DNA from: an uncultured Collinsella sp. | GTDB lineage: Bacteria; Actinomycetota; Coriobacteriia; Coriobacteriales; Coriobacteriaceae | NCBI GenBank assembly: GCA_902496115.1 | Contig: CABUZK010000016.1 | Coordinates: forward strand, 1-36,522 | Direction: 5' to 3' | DNA length: 36,522 bases | In this document: positions 23,577 to 32,685 of the stretch, one piece after another | Layout of the letters: each line of letters opens with the position of its first letter | Position numbering within the stretch: position 1 is the first letter of the stretch | Notes under the pieces: model-generated | Told to the model about the DNA's origin: nothing | What the model saw: only the letters and a program-made list of their open reading frames with translations | Databases searched by the model: none | Program-made: the position numbers and the translations under genes

Positions 23577-25844
23577 TTAGCTCAGGTGCCAGATCTCGTC
23601 GTTGTACTGGGAGATCGTGCGGTCGGACGAGAAGGTGCCGGCGTTGGCGATGTTGATCAGCGTCTTGCGCATCCAAGCGTCCTGGTCCTCATAGTCGGCT
23701 AGCACGCGTTCCTTGGTCTGGATGTACTCCTCAATGTCGAGCAGGGCCATAAACCAGTCCTTGTCCTTAATGTCGTCGTGCAGACGCTGCAGGCGCTCGG
23801 CGTTGCCGGTCGCCATAAAGGCGGGGTTGGTGATGAAGTCCACCAGCAGTTTAATGCCGGGCTTGCAGTAGAGCGCACCGGCGTTGTAGGTGCCGTCGGC
23901 GTAGAGCTGCTCGACCTGTTTGGACGAGGCGCCAAAGGTATAGATGTTCTCGTCACCCACGAGCTCGGCAATCTCCACGTTGGCACCGTCGAGCGTGCAC
24001 AGGGTCAAAGCGCCGTTGAGCATGAACTTCATGTTGGAGGTGCCGCTCGCCTCCTTGGAGGCCAGGCTGATCTGCTCGGAGATGTCGGCAGCGGGAATCA
24101 CGCGCTCGGCGGCGGTGACGTTGTAGTTCTCGATCATAACGACCTGCAGGTAGGGAGCCACGTCGGGGTCGTTGGCGATCCACTGGGAAAGCGTCAGGAT
24201 TAGGTGGATGATGTCCTGAGCGATGGTATAGGCGGGCGCTGCCTTGCCGCCAAAGATGATGGTGACGGGGTGCTCAGGTCTATTACCGTTCTTGATGTCG
24301 AGGTACTTCCAGATGATGTAGAGCGCGAGCATCTGCTGGCGCTTGTACTCGTGGATACGCTTGACCTGAACATCGATGATGGCGTTGGAGGGGATCGTCA
24401 CGCCCTGTTCGAGCGCCATAAACTCGCGCATGATGGTTTTGGCTTCAGCCTTGGTGGCGGCCAAGCGCTCAAGAATGCTCTTATCGTCGGCGAAGTCGGC
24501 GAGCTTGCTCAAGTCGCCGGTGCTGCGCCAATCGGTGCCGATCACATCGTCGAGCAGGCTGGCAAGCGCGGGGTTGGCTCCCTGGATCCAGCGGCGGAAG
24601 GTGATGCCGTTGGTCTTATTGGAGAACTTCTCGGGGTAGATCTCGTAGAACGGATGAAGCTCGGTGTCCTCCAGGATTTTAGTGTGGAGTGCGGCGACGC
24701 CGTTGATGGAGAAGCCAAAGTGGATGTCCATGTGGGCCATGTGGACGGTGTCGTATTCGTCGATGATGGCGACGCGCGGGTCGTCGTGCTCGGCCTTTGC
24801 GATCTCATCGAGCTTGACGATAATGTCGGCAATGGCAGGGGAGACCTTCTGCAGGCTGGTGAGCGGCCACTTCTCGAGCGCCTCGGCAAGAATCGTGTGG
24901 TTAGTGTAGGCGACCATGGAGCGTACGATGGTCACGGCCTCGTCAAACTCGATGTCGTGCTCGGTGGTGAGCAAGCGAATGAGCTCGGGGATGACCATGG
25001 TGGGGTGCGTGTCGTTAATCTGGACCACGGCGTAGTCGGCCAGATCGTGCAGGTTGCTGCCGCGCTCGATGGCCTCGTCGATCAGGAGCTGGGCAGCGTT
25101 GCTCACCATGAAGTATTCCTGGTAGATGCGAAGCAGGCGGCCCTGTTCGTCGGAATCGTCGGGGTAGAGGAACAGGGTGAGGTTCTTGGCGATCTCGGTC
25201 TTGTCGAAGTCGATGGAGCTGCCGGGTACCAGGCCGTCGTCGACGCTTGCCAGGTCGAACAGGCGCAGGCGATTCTTAGCGGGCTGGCCGTAGCCGGGCA
25301 CGTCGATGTTGACGAGCTTGGAGGTAACGGCAAAGTCGCCGAACTCAACAGTGTAGGAGCGGTCGTCGTCGATCAGGATATCCTGCTCCCCGAGCCACTC
25401 GTCGGGGACGGCCTTCTGCTGATTGTCGACAAAGCGCTGACGGAACAGGCCGTAGTGGTAGTTGAGGCCTACGCCGTCGCCGGTTATACCCAGCGTGGCG
25501 ATGGAATCCAGGAAGCACGCGGCCAGGCGGCCCAGACCACCGTTGCCGAGCGACGGCTCGACCTCAAACTCCTCAATCTTATTGAGGTCGTGGCCCGCGG
25601 CGGTGAGCTGGTCCTTAACCTCGCCATAGATACCGAGGTCGATCATGTTGTTGATGAGCAGCTTACCGATCAAGAATTCGGCGGAGATGTAATAGAGCTT
25701 TTTCTTGCCCTTGTTGAGCGGGCAGGCGACTGAGCGCTCCTGCACGAGCTTAACGAGCAGTTTGTAAATGCGACGGTCATCGAGCTGCTCGAGCGAGATG
25801 CCAAAAGACTGCTCGGCGAGTTCTGCGAGATCGATACGGGGCAT
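23577..25844 (-). CDS. malP: Glycogen/maltodextrin phosphorylase
   Basis: A PLP-dependent GT35 enzyme releasing glucose-1-phosphate from alpha-1,4-glucans. Visible family motifs are KLYYISAEFLIG, VEPSLGNGGLGRLAACFLDS, VKRIHEYKRQQM and the PLP-lysine segment ASGTSNMKFMLNG with K606. ATG 25844 is chosen because AGGAGG lies four bases upstream. That gives 755 residues, somewhat shorter than the ~800 of the E. coli enzymes but normal for bacterial maltodextrin phosphorylases. It is transcribed after malQ, with hairpins between them. MalQ makes longer chains from imported oligosaccharides, and this enzyme shortens them. Glycogen turnover is an equally possible role. Confidence 0.93.
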   Translation of the reverse strand: MPRIDLAELAEQSFGISLEQLDDRRIYKLLVKLVQERSVACPLNKGKKKLYYISAEFLIGKLLINNMIDLGIYGEVKDQLTAAGHDLNKIEEFEVEPSLGNGGLGRLAACFLDSIATLGITGDGVGLNYHYGLFRQRFVDNQQKAVPDEWLGEQDILIDDDRSYTVEFGDFAVTSKLVNIDVPGYGQPAKNRLRLFDLASVDDGLVPGSSIDFDKTEIAKNLTLFLYPDDSDEQGRLLRIYQEYFMVSNAAQLLIDEAIERGSNLHDLADYAVVQINDTHPTMVIPELIRLLTTEHDIEFDEAVTIVRSMVAYTNHTILAEALEKWPLTSLQKVSPAIADIIVKLDEIAKAEHDDPRVAIIDEYDTVHMAHMDIHFGFSINGVAALHTKILEDTELHPFYEIYPEKFSNKTNGITFRRWIQGANPALASLLDDVIGTDWRSTGDLSKLADFADDKSILERLAATKAEAKTIMREFMALEQGVTIPSNAIIDVQVKRIHEYKRQQMLALYIIWKYLDIKNGNRPEHPVTIIFGGKAAPAYTIAQDIIHLILTLSQWIANDPDVAPYLQVVMIENYNVTAAERVIPAADISEQISLASKEASGTSNMKFMLNGALTLCTLDGANVEIAELVGDENIYTFGASSKQVEQLYADGTYNAGALYCKPGIKLLVDFITNPAFMATGNAERLQRLHDDIKDKDWFMALLDIEEYIQTKERVLADYEDQDAWMRKTLINIANAGTFSSDRTISQYNDEIWHLS

Positions 25845-25890
25845 GTTTCCTCCTGTAATGGGTTGATTACATGTCTGCAATTCATAAGAA

Positions 25891-25966
25891 TCCCGCGCGA
25901 GGGGATTGGGGTGGCCTCGCGCGGGAAAAGCGGTCGCGTCCGCACGGTGGGGTGGGGTCGGACGCG
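25891..25966 (-). terminator. Intercistronic hairpins between malQ and malP
   Basis: TCCCGCGCGAGG (25891-25902) pairs perfectly with CCTCGCGCGGGA (25915-25926), and CGCGTCCG (25935-25942) pairs with CGGACGCG (25959-25966). Neither has a T run. They probably modulate malP expression relative to malQ rather than ending transcription. Confidence 0.65.
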
Positions 25967-25973
25967 GTGGCTC

Positions 25974-27479
25974 CTATTGGGGAAGCTCGATTTCGGCTTC
26001 CGACGGGATACGGAAGTAGGTCTCGGTCCAGTCGGTAAGCTTGTGCTCGAGCTCGCGGGTGATGGCGCCATCGAGCATGCGCCAGGTCCAGTTGCCGCCT
26101 AGGGTGGCAGGGGTGTTGATGCGCGCCTCATTGCCCAGGTTAAGCAGGTCCTGCATGGTGTAGATGCAGGTATCGCTCACGCTGGCGGCGATGGTTCGGT
26201 TGAGCGCGTCGGCTATGGACTCGCCTGCCTGCTGGTGGGTGTACAGGGCAGCCTGCTCGCGCTGACGCGGAGTGGCCGTACCCTCGAACCAACCGCGCGC
26301 CGTCTCGTTGTCGTGCGTGCCTACATAGGCGACGGTATTGGCGATGTAGTTATGCGGCAGGTAATACGAGTTGGTACCCTCAAAGGCAAACTGCAAGATC
26401 TTCATGCCGGGGAAGCCCGAGGTGTCGCGCATATCGATGACGCCGGGGGTAAGGAAGCCCAGGTCCTCGGCGATAATAGGCAGCGTGCCGAGCTTTTCCT
26501 CGAGCGTCTTGAAGAACTTGAGGCCGGGACCCTGTGTCCACGAACCGTAGGACGAGTCGGGCGAGGAGAACGGCACCTCCCAGTAGGCCTCAAAGCCACG
26601 GAAATGGTCCAGACGGATAACGTCGTACATGTTGAGTGCGGCGCGGATGCGGCCTTCCCACCAAGAGAAGCCGTCTGCTTCCATGGCATCCCAGTCATAG
26701 ATGGGATTGCCCCAGTACTGGCCGGTGGCGGAGAACTGGTCGGGCGGTGTGCCGGCGACACTGACGGGGTTGCCGGCGGCGTCGATCTTAAAGAGCTCGG
26801 GACTTGCCCACATCTCGACGGAGTCGCGCGAGACGTAGATGGGCAGATCGCCGATGATCAGGATGTCGCGCTCGTTGGCGTATGCCTTGAGGCGGCTCCA
26901 CTGACGGTCGAAGAAGTACTGCGTCATCTGGTGGTAGAGCATGCGCGCGGGATGGGCGGCGCAGACCTTGGCGGATGCTTCGCCGCGGGTGCGCAGTTCT
27001 GCGGGCCACTCCCAAAATGCCTTGAGTCCGCACTCCTCTTTGACGGTCATGAACTCGCAGTAGGGAATAAGCCAGTCTTTGTTTGCCTGGACAAAGTCGT
27101 CGAAATCGGCTGGCTTGTCGGAGGTGAAGCGCTCGGCGGCGCGGTCGAGAATCTGGCGGCGACCGCTAAAAATCGCGCCATAGTCGACGTTGTTGGGGTC
27201 GGAGCCCAGATACACACCGTCGATATCGCGCTGTTCCAGATAGCCGGCCTCGATAAGCTCGGCAAAGTCGATGAAATTGGGGTTGCCCGCACGGGCCGAG
27301 AACGACTGATAGGGTGAGTCGCCATAGCTCGTCGTCGTAAGGGGCAGAATCTGCCAATAATGTTGTTTGCACGAGACGAGGAAATCGACAAAGTCGTAGG
27401 CATTCCAGCCAAAGCCGCCGATGCCGTACGGTCCGGGCAGGGACGAGATGGGCATGAGAATACCGCTTGCACGCTCCAT
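25974..27479 (-). CDS. malQ: 4-alpha-glucanotransferase (amylomaltase)
   Basis: A GH77 enzyme that transfers alpha-1,4-glucan segments between maltodextrins, releasing glucose. It starts MERASGILMPISSLPGPYGIG and carries GHxx-type motifs of the family: IIGDLPIYVSRDSVE, the nucleophile region VIRLDHFRGFEAYWEVP, the acid/base region IIAEDLGFLTPGV, and YVGTHDNETARGWF. ATG 27479 gives 501 residues, the usual length. GTG 27491, with AGAAGG upstream, is an alternative. The longer in-frame extension upstream to 27641 crosses the operator region and is unlikely to be translated. The gene is cotranscribed with malP. Confidence 0.93.
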   Translation of the reverse strand: MERASGILMPISSLPGPYGIGGFGWNAYDFVDFLVSCKQHYWQILPLTTTSYGDSPYQSFSARAGNPNFIDFAELIEAGYLEQRDIDGVYLGSDPNNVDYGAIFSGRRQILDRAAERFTSDKPADFDDFVQANKDWLIPYCEFMTVKEECGLKAFWEWPAELRTRGEASAKVCAAHPARMLYHQMTQYFFDRQWSRLKAYANERDILIIGDLPIYVSRDSVEMWASPELFKIDAAGNPVSVAGTPPDQFSATGQYWGNPIYDWDAMEADGFSWWEGRIRAALNMYDVIRLDHFRGFEAYWEVPFSSPDSSYGSWTQGPGLKFFKTLEEKLGTLPIIAEDLGFLTPGVIDMRDTSGFPGMKILQFAFEGTNSYYLPHNYIANTVAYVGTHDNETARGWFEGTATPRQREQAALYTHQQAGESIADALNRTIAASVSDTCIYTMQDLLNLGNEARINTPATLGGNWTWRMLDGAITRELEHKLTDWTETYFRIPSEAEIELPQ

Positions 27480-27571
27480 GGATGTGCTCACCAACCTTCT
27501 TGTTGTGGGATCGGCCTGCAGATGGGTGAACAGCCCGTCCCGAGTTTTAAAGTCGATGTTCCTATTGTAGA

Positions 27572-27590
27572 ACATGTTGTTTAAACATGT
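27572..27590. promoter_or_regulatory. Operator-like dyad upstream of malQ
   Basis: ACATGTT-GTTTA-AACATGT is a perfect 7-bp dyad that contains GTTTAAAC (27579-27586), the same octamer seen twice in the PTS/GntR intergenic region. It lies about 95 nt before the malQ start, suggesting a shared regulator. Confidence 0.55.
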
Positions 27591-27642
27591 ATAGGCGAGA
27601 TTAAAAAGTTGGCCCATTTTCGGTAAATGGTTACGCGCCATG

Positions 27643-27677
27643 AAAAAAGCCCCGGTCTCACATCATGAGACCGGGGC
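27643..27677 (-). terminator. Rho-independent terminator of galE
   Basis: On the minus strand GCCCCGGTCTCA pairs perfectly with TGAGACCGGGGC (12 bp, 27677-27666 with 27660-27649), followed by TTTTTT. It lies 23 nt past the galE stop. Confidence 0.93.
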
Positions 27678-27700
27678 AAGAACGGTATGTAGGTTTTTTG

Positions 27701-28762
27701 CTACTCGGCGTCGGCGAAGCCGTTGGGGTTGTGGCTCTGCCAATTCCAGCTGTCGCGGCACATGTCCGCGATATCGTACTGGGCCTTCCAACCCATCATA
27801 CGCTCGGCCTTGGAGGCATCGCACCAGTTGGCGGCGATATCGCCGGCACGGCGCTCGCGAATCACGTAGGGCAGCTCCTTGCCGCATGCCTTGGAGAAGG
27901 CGGCGACGACCTCGAGCACCGAGGTGCCGGTGCCGGTGCCCAGGTTAAAGATCTCGACGCCGGTTTTGCCATTCATCCAGTTGAGGGCGGCAACGTGACC
28001 AGATGCCAGGTCGCACACGTGGATGTAGTCGCGCACGCCGGTGCCGTCGGGGGTGGGGTAGTCGTTGCCAAAGACCTGAACGGCCTCGAGCTTGCCCACG
28101 GCGACCTGGGCGACATAGGGAACCAGGTTGTTGGGGATGCCCTTGGGGTCCTCGCCGATCAAGCCTGACGGATGGGCACCGATGGGGTTGAAGTAGCGGA
28201 GCAGTACGACGTCCCACTCGGGGTCGGCGGTGTGGACATCCATGAGGATCTGCTCAATCATCCACTTGGTCCAACCATAGGGGTTGGTCGCGGGCTTCTT
28301 GGGATCTTCCTCGGTGACAGGCGGATTGTCCGGATCGCCGTAGACGGTCGAGGAGCTCGAGAAGATGATGGACTTGCAGCCATGGTTGCGCATGACGTCA
28401 ATGAGCACCAGGGTGTTCTCGATATTGTTGTGGTAGTACTCGACGGGTTTGCTCACCGATTCGCCGACGGCCTTAAAGCCGGCGAAGTGGATGACGCGGT
28501 CGATCTGGTGGGTATCGAAGATCTTGTTCATCGCATCGCGGTCGAGCACGTTGGCCTCGTAGAAGGTGAGGTTCTTGGCGGCCTCGTCGCCCACGATGGT
28601 CTTGACGCGGTCGATGGCGACGGCGCTGGAGTTGGAGAGGTCATCGACGACGACGACCTGGTAGCCGCCCTCGAGCAGCTGAACGACGGTGTGGGAACCG
28701 ATGAAGCCGGCACCGCCGGTAACGAGGACGCAGGTGTCTTTGGGGTCGAGTGCTTGGGACAT
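27701..28762 (-). CDS. galE: UDP-glucose 4-epimerase
   Basis: Interconverts UDP-glucose and UDP-galactose with bound NAD. The Rossmann motif is VTGGAGFIGSHTVVQLL at the N terminus, the catalytic serine region is IIFSSSSTVYGDP, and the Y-x3-K pair is in NPYGWTK. RYFNPIGAHPSG and NLGTGTGTSVLEV are further GalE signatures. ATG 28762 with AGGAG upstream gives 353 residues, typical for GalE; the longer in-frame extension upstream has no family similarity. It may serve the Leloir pathway or supply UDP-galactose for surface polymers. It is monocistronic, flanked by a strong terminator and a divergent promoter region. Confidence 0.95.
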   Translation of the reverse strand: MSQALDPKDTCVLVTGGAGFIGSHTVVQLLEGGYQVVVVDDLSNSSAVAIDRVKTIVGDEAAKNLTFYEANVLDRDAMNKIFDTHQIDRVIHFAGFKAVGESVSKPVEYYHNNIENTLVLIDVMRNHGCKSIIFSSSSTVYGDPDNPPVTEEDPKKPATNPYGWTKWMIEQILMDVHTADPEWDVVLLRYFNPIGAHPSGLIGEDPKGIPNNLVPYVAQVAVGKLEAVQVFGNDYPTPDGTGVRDYIHVCDLASGHVAALNWMNGKTGVEIFNLGTGTGTSVLEVVAAFSKACGKELPYVIRERRAGDIAANWCDASKAERMMGWKAQYDIADMCRDSWNWQSHNPNGFADAE

Positions 28763-28799
28763 GTAGTCTCCTATCGAATCAGGAACACTTCTTGAGGGG

Positions 28800-28826
28800 A
28801 GTATAGCGCAGCTAGGTGTGGTGCAA
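28800..28826 (-). promoter_or_regulatory. Candidate galE promoter
   Basis: On the minus strand TTGCAC (28826-28821) and TATACT (28805-28800) are 15 nt apart. The spacing is short, but the -10 is near consensus and lies about 38 nt before the galE start. Confidence 0.45.
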
Positions 28827-28830
28827 CTGT

Positions 28831-28860
28831 TTGACACAATGAAGAGCAGAGCAATGATAA
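28831..28860 (+). promoter_or_regulatory. Candidate promoter for the NlpC/P60 gene
   Basis: A consensus -35 TTGACA (28831-28836) is followed after 18 nt by TGATAA (28855-28860). This leaves an untranslated leader of about 160 nt. A TATAAA closer to the gene (29001-29006) is an alternative -10 without a clear -35. Confidence 0.4.
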
Positions 28861-29028
28861 CGTGCTCATAGGACGGGAATGCATAACGGTTCATGGTAGT
28901 TCCAGGCTGTGCGCATGCCGCCGGCCGTGCGGTTTTCTGCCGTTCGTGGAAATCGTTGGGATGCGTCGGATGTACGGTAATATGTATGTCTTGAGCGACA
29001 TATAAACAAAACATGTAACGGAGTACAT

Positions 29029-30234
29029 ATGTCACCAAACAGCGATTCCATCTTTACTCAGGAGCTCTCGCGCCGCACCGCCCTCAAGGCCCTGTTCGGT
29101 GCCGCTTCTGCTGCAGTTCTTTTTGGCCTGCCTGCCCGCGCCCATGCTGCCGAGGCCAGCCAGGAAACCACCGACAAACTGAATGCCGCCCAGGCCAAGC
29201 TCGACGAGGTCCAGGCCCAGCTTGATAGCATCGCTAACGAGTATGCGGCGCTCGCTAACAAGAACGCTCAGACGCTTAACGATATCGAGGGCGTCCAGGG
29301 CCAGATCGACGACACCCAGGAGCAGATCGACACCAAGAAATCGGAGCTCAAGAAGAAGCGTAACGAGCTTTCCGATCGCGTGGCGGCAAGCTACAAGTCG
29401 GGTGGCACCAACATCCTGTCGTTGCTGCTCGCTTCTGGCTCGTTTGAGGAACTCGTCGCCAACGCGCATTACGTCGAGAAGATCAACAAGAGCGACCGTG
29501 ACGCCATCGAGGACATCCAGACCATCCAGCAAGAGCTCGATACACAGAAGTCCGAGCTCGAGTCGCAAAAAGCCGACTTGGAGAAGCTCAAGGACCAGCA
29601 GACTGCTCAGATGCGGGACATGCAGGCCAAGCAGCAGGAGGTCCAGACGGTTCTGAACGGCCTCTCCGACGATGTCAAGGAGCTCATGGCCCAGCGCGAT
29701 TCCGAGATTCTTGCTGCCGCTCAGGCCGAGGAGGCTGCCAAGAAGGCTGCCGCTGCCGCGGCTGCCGCAAACAAGAACAATTCCTACTCGGGTGGTTCAA
29801 GCTCGGGTGGCGGTTCGTATGCGCCCGGAACTCCGCAACAGAATGCCGGCTCGGGCAAGCAGCAGGCCGTCGTCAACGCGTGCTACTCCACGCCCTCGCC
29901 TGGCCAGAACTGGTGCGCGGCGTGGGTCACCAATGTCTTCCGCAACGCCGGCGTTGGTTACTTTGGCGGTAACGCGTGCGACATGTTTAACGCATGGTGC
30001 TATAGCTCCGATCGCTCGGCGCTGCAGGTGGGCATGATTGTTGCCGACTCATCGCATAGCGGTACCGGCATGCCGGGTCTGATCTATGGCCACGTGGGTA
30101 TCTACGTTGGCGGCGGCATCGTTATGAGTAACGAGGGCGCCATCACGTCGAGGTCGCTTGACTCGTTCATTGGGTTCTACGGCACTGGCTCTGGCGTGCG
30201 CTGGGGCTGGCTTGGCGGTATTGCGCTGTCGTAA
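29029..30234 (+). CDS. Secreted coiled-coil NlpC/P60-type peptidoglycan hydrolase
   Basis: A 401-residue exported protein. The signal peptide contains a twin-arginine-like SRRTALK (about residues 14-20) and ends ARAHA|A. Residues about 40-245 are a long coiled coil of PcsB/CwlO type (repeated Q-x-x-L/D-x heptads). A Gly/Ser-rich linker follows, then a C-terminal cysteine-peptidase domain with Cys296 in GQNWCAAWV and His355 in YGHVGIYVGGG. PcsB-like proteins are wall-splitting enzymes held inactive by the coiled coil and activated by FtsEX; whether that applies here is inference. AACGGAG lies seven bases before ATG 29029. It is followed at once by palindromic element copy 4. Confidence 0.87.
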   Translation: MSPNSDSIFTQELSRRTALKALFGAASAAVLFGLPARAHAAEASQETTDKLNAAQAKLDEVQAQLDSIANEYAALANKNAQTLNDIEGVQGQIDDTQEQIDTKKSELKKKRNELSDRVAASYKSGGTNILSLLLASGSFEELVANAHYVEKINKSDRDAIEDIQTIQQELDTQKSELESQKADLEKLKDQQTAQMRDMQAKQQEVQTVLNGLSDDVKELMAQRDSEILAAAQAEEAAKKAAAAAAAANKNNSYSGGSSSGGGSYAPGTPQQNAGSGKQQAVVNACYSTPSPGQNWCAAWVTNVFRNAGVGYFGGNACDMFNAWCYSSDRSALQVGMIVADSSHSGTGMPGLIYGHVGIYVGGGIVMSNEGAITSRSLDSFIGFYGTGSGVRWGWLGGIALS

Positions 30235-30242
30235 AGTCGACT

Positions 30243-30378
30243 GGGCCGCGTGCCCGCCCGCAATATATTTGATTGCCTGCTCGGGCAGTCCTGCGCAAGA
30301 CGAAGGCCACATTAAGTGGCCTTCTTTGCGTGCGGAACTCGCGATCAATCAAATATATTGCGGGCGGGCACGAGGCCC
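30243..30378 (+). repeat. Core-and-arms palindromic element, copy 4
   Basis: The 33-bp arms (30243-30275 and 30346-30378) match at all but one pair and have a third, unrelated sequence: GC-rich outside, then an AT-rich inner part (CAATATATTTGATTG). The core at 30276-30345 is 70 nt. It is identical to copy 1 except near its start, where CTGCTCTACAG is replaced by CTGCTCGGGCAG. That replacement still folds (CTGC/GCAG). The element begins eight nt after the NlpC/P60 stop. Confidence 0.93.
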
Positions 30379-30431
30379 TCTCGGGTCCTGAGCGCGACTC
30401 ACCGGACTGGTTTATCTGAATTAAAGAAAGT

Positions 30432-30458
30432 GAAGGCCCCTTTCGGGGCCTTCTTTTT
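30432..30458 (+). terminator. Terminator between the converging NlpC/P60 and murB genes
   Basis: GAAGGCCCC (30432-30440) pairs perfectly with GGGGCCTTC (30445-30453) around TTTC, followed by TTTTT. The A-rich bases before it make it potentially bidirectional. The T run touches the murB stop codon. Confidence 0.88.
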
Positions 30459-31419
30459 ATAGGAATTCGCCTACTCGGTGGACTTCGGGTTCTAGGTCTA
30501 CGTTGAACTGCTCTTTGACGGTTGCTTGGATGTGGCGGATGAGTTCGTCGACGTCGGCTGCGGTGGCGTGGTCGGCGTTGACGATGAAGCCGCAGTGTTT
30601 TTCGCTCACCTGGGCACCGCCGACCGCGTGGCCGCGCAAACCGGCGTCCATGATGAGCTTGCCGGCAAAGTGGCCCTCGGGGCGCTTGAAAGTGGAGCCG
30701 GCGCTCGGCATGTCGAGCGGCTGCTTGTCCTCGCGGCGCTGACGGTAGTCGTCCATGTCGGCCTTGATCATCGCGGCGTTGCCCGGGGCGAGATTGAAGG
30801 TGGCCGAAAGCACGATGAAGCCGTCGTCGGCGATGCGGCTCTTGCGATAACCCAGGTTGAGCTCGTCGACATCGAACTCGATGATATTGCCACTGCCGCG
30901 GGTGCCGTCGTCGAGCATGCGAGCGGGCTTGTAGACGCGTACAGATTCCAGCACATCGGCCATGCAGGCACCGTAGGCACCGGCGTTCATGTAGCAGGCG
31001 CCGCCGACCGATCCAGGGATACCCGAGATGGGCTCCATGCCGGTGAGGTCGGCCTCGGCTGCTGCCGCGGCGACATCGGAAAGCAAGGCGCCGGCTGCCG
31101 CCGTGACGTGCGTGCCATCGACGGTGATGTCGGAGAGGCCTTCGCCCAGCGCCACGACGACACCACGGATGCCCTTGTCGCCAACGAGCAAGTCGGAGCC
31201 GTTGCCCACGATGGTAAGCGGCAGATCGCAGCGATAGCAGGTATCGAGCGTGGCGACGAGGCCCTGCTCGGTGTCGGGTGTGACAAAGACATCGGCCGGG
31301 CCGCCGATCTTAAACGTGGTGTGCTCGCGCATGGGCTCGCTCATGAGTACGTTGTCCTCGCCGGCAACGCCAGCGAGCGCGCAGAGCAGGTCCTCGTTAA
31401 AAAAGTCGTTCTCGTGCAT
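30457..31419 (-). CDS. murB: UDP-N-acetylenolpyruvoylglucosamine reductase
   Basis: An FAD enzyme reducing enolpyruvyl-UDP-GlcNAc to UDP-MurNAc in peptidoglycan precursor synthesis. It shows the FAD-binding TFKIGGPADVFV and VGNGSDLLVGDKG, then SGIPGSVGGACYMNAGAYG, and the catalytic-serine region SAGSTFKRPEGHFAGKLI of type II MurB. ATG 31419 with AGGCGG upstream gives 320 residues, normal for the family; an in-frame extension to 31518 has no similarity. Transcribed toward the NlpC/P60 gene. No other mur genes are adjacent. Confidence 0.94.
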   Translation of the reverse strand: MHENDFFNEDLLCALAGVAGEDNVLMSEPMREHTTFKIGGPADVFVTPDTEQGLVATLDTCYRCDLPLTIVGNGSDLLVGDKGIRGVVVALGEGLSDITVDGTHVTAAAGALLSDVAAAAAEADLTGMEPISGIPGSVGGACYMNAGAYGACMADVLESVRVYKPARMLDDGTRGSGNIIEFDVDELNLGYRKSRIADDGFIVLSATFNLAPGNAAMIKADMDDYRQRREDKQPLDMPSAGSTFKRPEGHFAGKLIMDAGLRGHAVGGAQVSEKHCGFIVNADHATAADVDELIRHIQATVKEQFNVDLEPEVHRVGEFL

Positions 31420-31602
31420 GCGAATATCCGCCTTTTGGTGGTTGTTGTCATCAATCGATTGCAATATACCCCACCTGGACGGATTTGGTGCGCTGGCGGC
31501 GATAAAACAGCCGTCCACCGGATTGGTAAAGTGTTTATCACCGAGGTAGATGGGCAGTCGCTATACTTTCAAGAGATTGCGCGTAAACCCGGAAGGAGCG
31601 AG

Positions 31603-32631
31603 ATGGCCAACAAAGTCACCCTCAAGCAGATCGCCCAGGAGGTGGGGCTTTCCCCTTCGTCGGTCTCGCTTGTTCTCAATAATCGGCCCTGTCGCATCTC
31701 GGAAGAAAACCGCAAGCGCATCAAGGAGGTCGCGGCGCGCAACCACTATGTTCCTAACCAGATCGCGCGCAGCCTGGTCATGCGCGAGTCGCGCACACTG
31801 GGCCTTATCGTTCCCAATATCGAGAGCCGCTTTTTTGCCTCGCTTGCCGGCAGCTTGGAAAAGCGCTGCCGCGAGGACGGTTACGCGCTCTTTATTACCA
31901 GCTCGGGTGGAAGCGCCGATGACGATTTGGAACTGCTGCGCCAGCTGGTGACGCGCGGCGTCGATGGTGTCTTCCTGGTGGTAGGCGACGAGTTCTCGGA
32001 TGACCGTGCCCTGCGCGAAGAGGTCAGCCATCTGCCTATCCCTGCCGTGATGGTCGACCGTGCCATTGAGGGGCTCGAGTGCGACAAGGTGATGTTCGAC
32101 CACGAGATGGGCGGCTACATGGCCACGCGGTATCTGATTGAGCAGGGTCATCGCCGCATCGCCTGTCTGGTTAACGCGCGTCGCTCCAATACGGGCCGCA
32201 AGCGACTTGCTGGCTATGAGCGCGCACTGCGCGAGGTGGGACTGCCCATCGACGCGCGCCTGGAGTTTGAGAGCGAGTACTACATTCCGAGCGCCTACGA
32301 GGCCTCGGAGGCGGTGCTCGCAACCGACGCCACTGCCGTGTTCGCAAGCTCGGACAACATTGCCCTCGGTTTGCTCAAGCGCTTGCACGAGATGGGGAAG
32401 AGCATCCCGGGCGATATCTCGGTCGTAAGCTATGACAACTCGGCCGCCGATGTTCTCTTTGAACCAGCGCTGACCGCGATTGAACAGGACCCTGGTGTCC
32501 TCGCGGAGCATGCTTTTGGCTGCATGTCCAAGCGTCTTGCCGGTAGGGGCGGTAGACGTGCCGAAGAGGTCGTTCTGGAGCCGGCGCTTATCGTGAAGGG
32601 CAGTGTGCTTGACCTTACCGAATATAGTTAA
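31603..32631 (+). CDS. LacI-family transcriptional regulator
   Basis: A 342-residue repressor. The N-terminal helix-turn-helix is VTLKQIAQEVGLSPSSVSLVLNNR, with the hinge region YVPNQIARSL, followed by a periplasmic-binding-protein-like ligand domain (RTLGLIVPNIESRFFASL; FASSDNIALGLLKRLHEMG; ISVVSYDNS). ATG 31603 is set by GGAAGGAG eight bases upstream; the open frame upstream to 30526 merely runs antisense through murB. No sugar genes directly adjoin it, so its targets are not evident; candidates are the maltodextrin genes or the SIS genes further downstream. TATACT at 31562 may be its -10. Confidence 0.92.
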   Translation: MANKVTLKQIAQEVGLSPSSVSLVLNNRPCRISEENRKRIKEVAARNHYVPNQIARSLVMRESRTLGLIVPNIESRFFASLAGSLEKRCREDGYALFITSSGGSADDDLELLRQLVTRGVDGVFLVVGDEFSDDRALREEVSHLPIPAVMVDRAIEGLECDKVMFDHEMGGYMATRYLIEQGHRRIACLVNARRSNTGRKRLAGYERALREVGLPIDARLEFESEYYIPSAYEASEAVLATDATAVFASSDNIALGLLKRLHEMGKSIPGDISVVSYDNSAADVLFEPALTAIEQDPGVLAEHAFGCMSKRLAGRGGRRAEEVVLEPALIVKGSVLDLTEYS

Positions 32632-32685
32632 GCGCACTTGTTTGTTTGCATAGATTGCATGCGGAGCGTCCGCTATTTGCCGGCG

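Noticed and set aside
24204..25733. 509-residue open frame antisense to malP
   Set aside because: The opposite strand has all phosphorylase motifs and a good ribosome-binding site; this frame is a shadow of it.
27480..27641. 54-residue N-terminal extension of MalQ
   Set aside because: It crosses the operator dyad and shows no family similarity; MalQ of normal length starts at MERASG.
28763..29038. 92-residue N-terminal extension of GalE
   Set aside because: It crosses the promoter region and overlaps the divergent gene's leader; the Rossmann motif sits at the correct distance from ATG 28762.
30526..31602. N-terminal extension of the LacI regulator
   Set aside because: It runs antisense through murB; the helix-turn-helix and GGAAGGAG place the true start at 31603.
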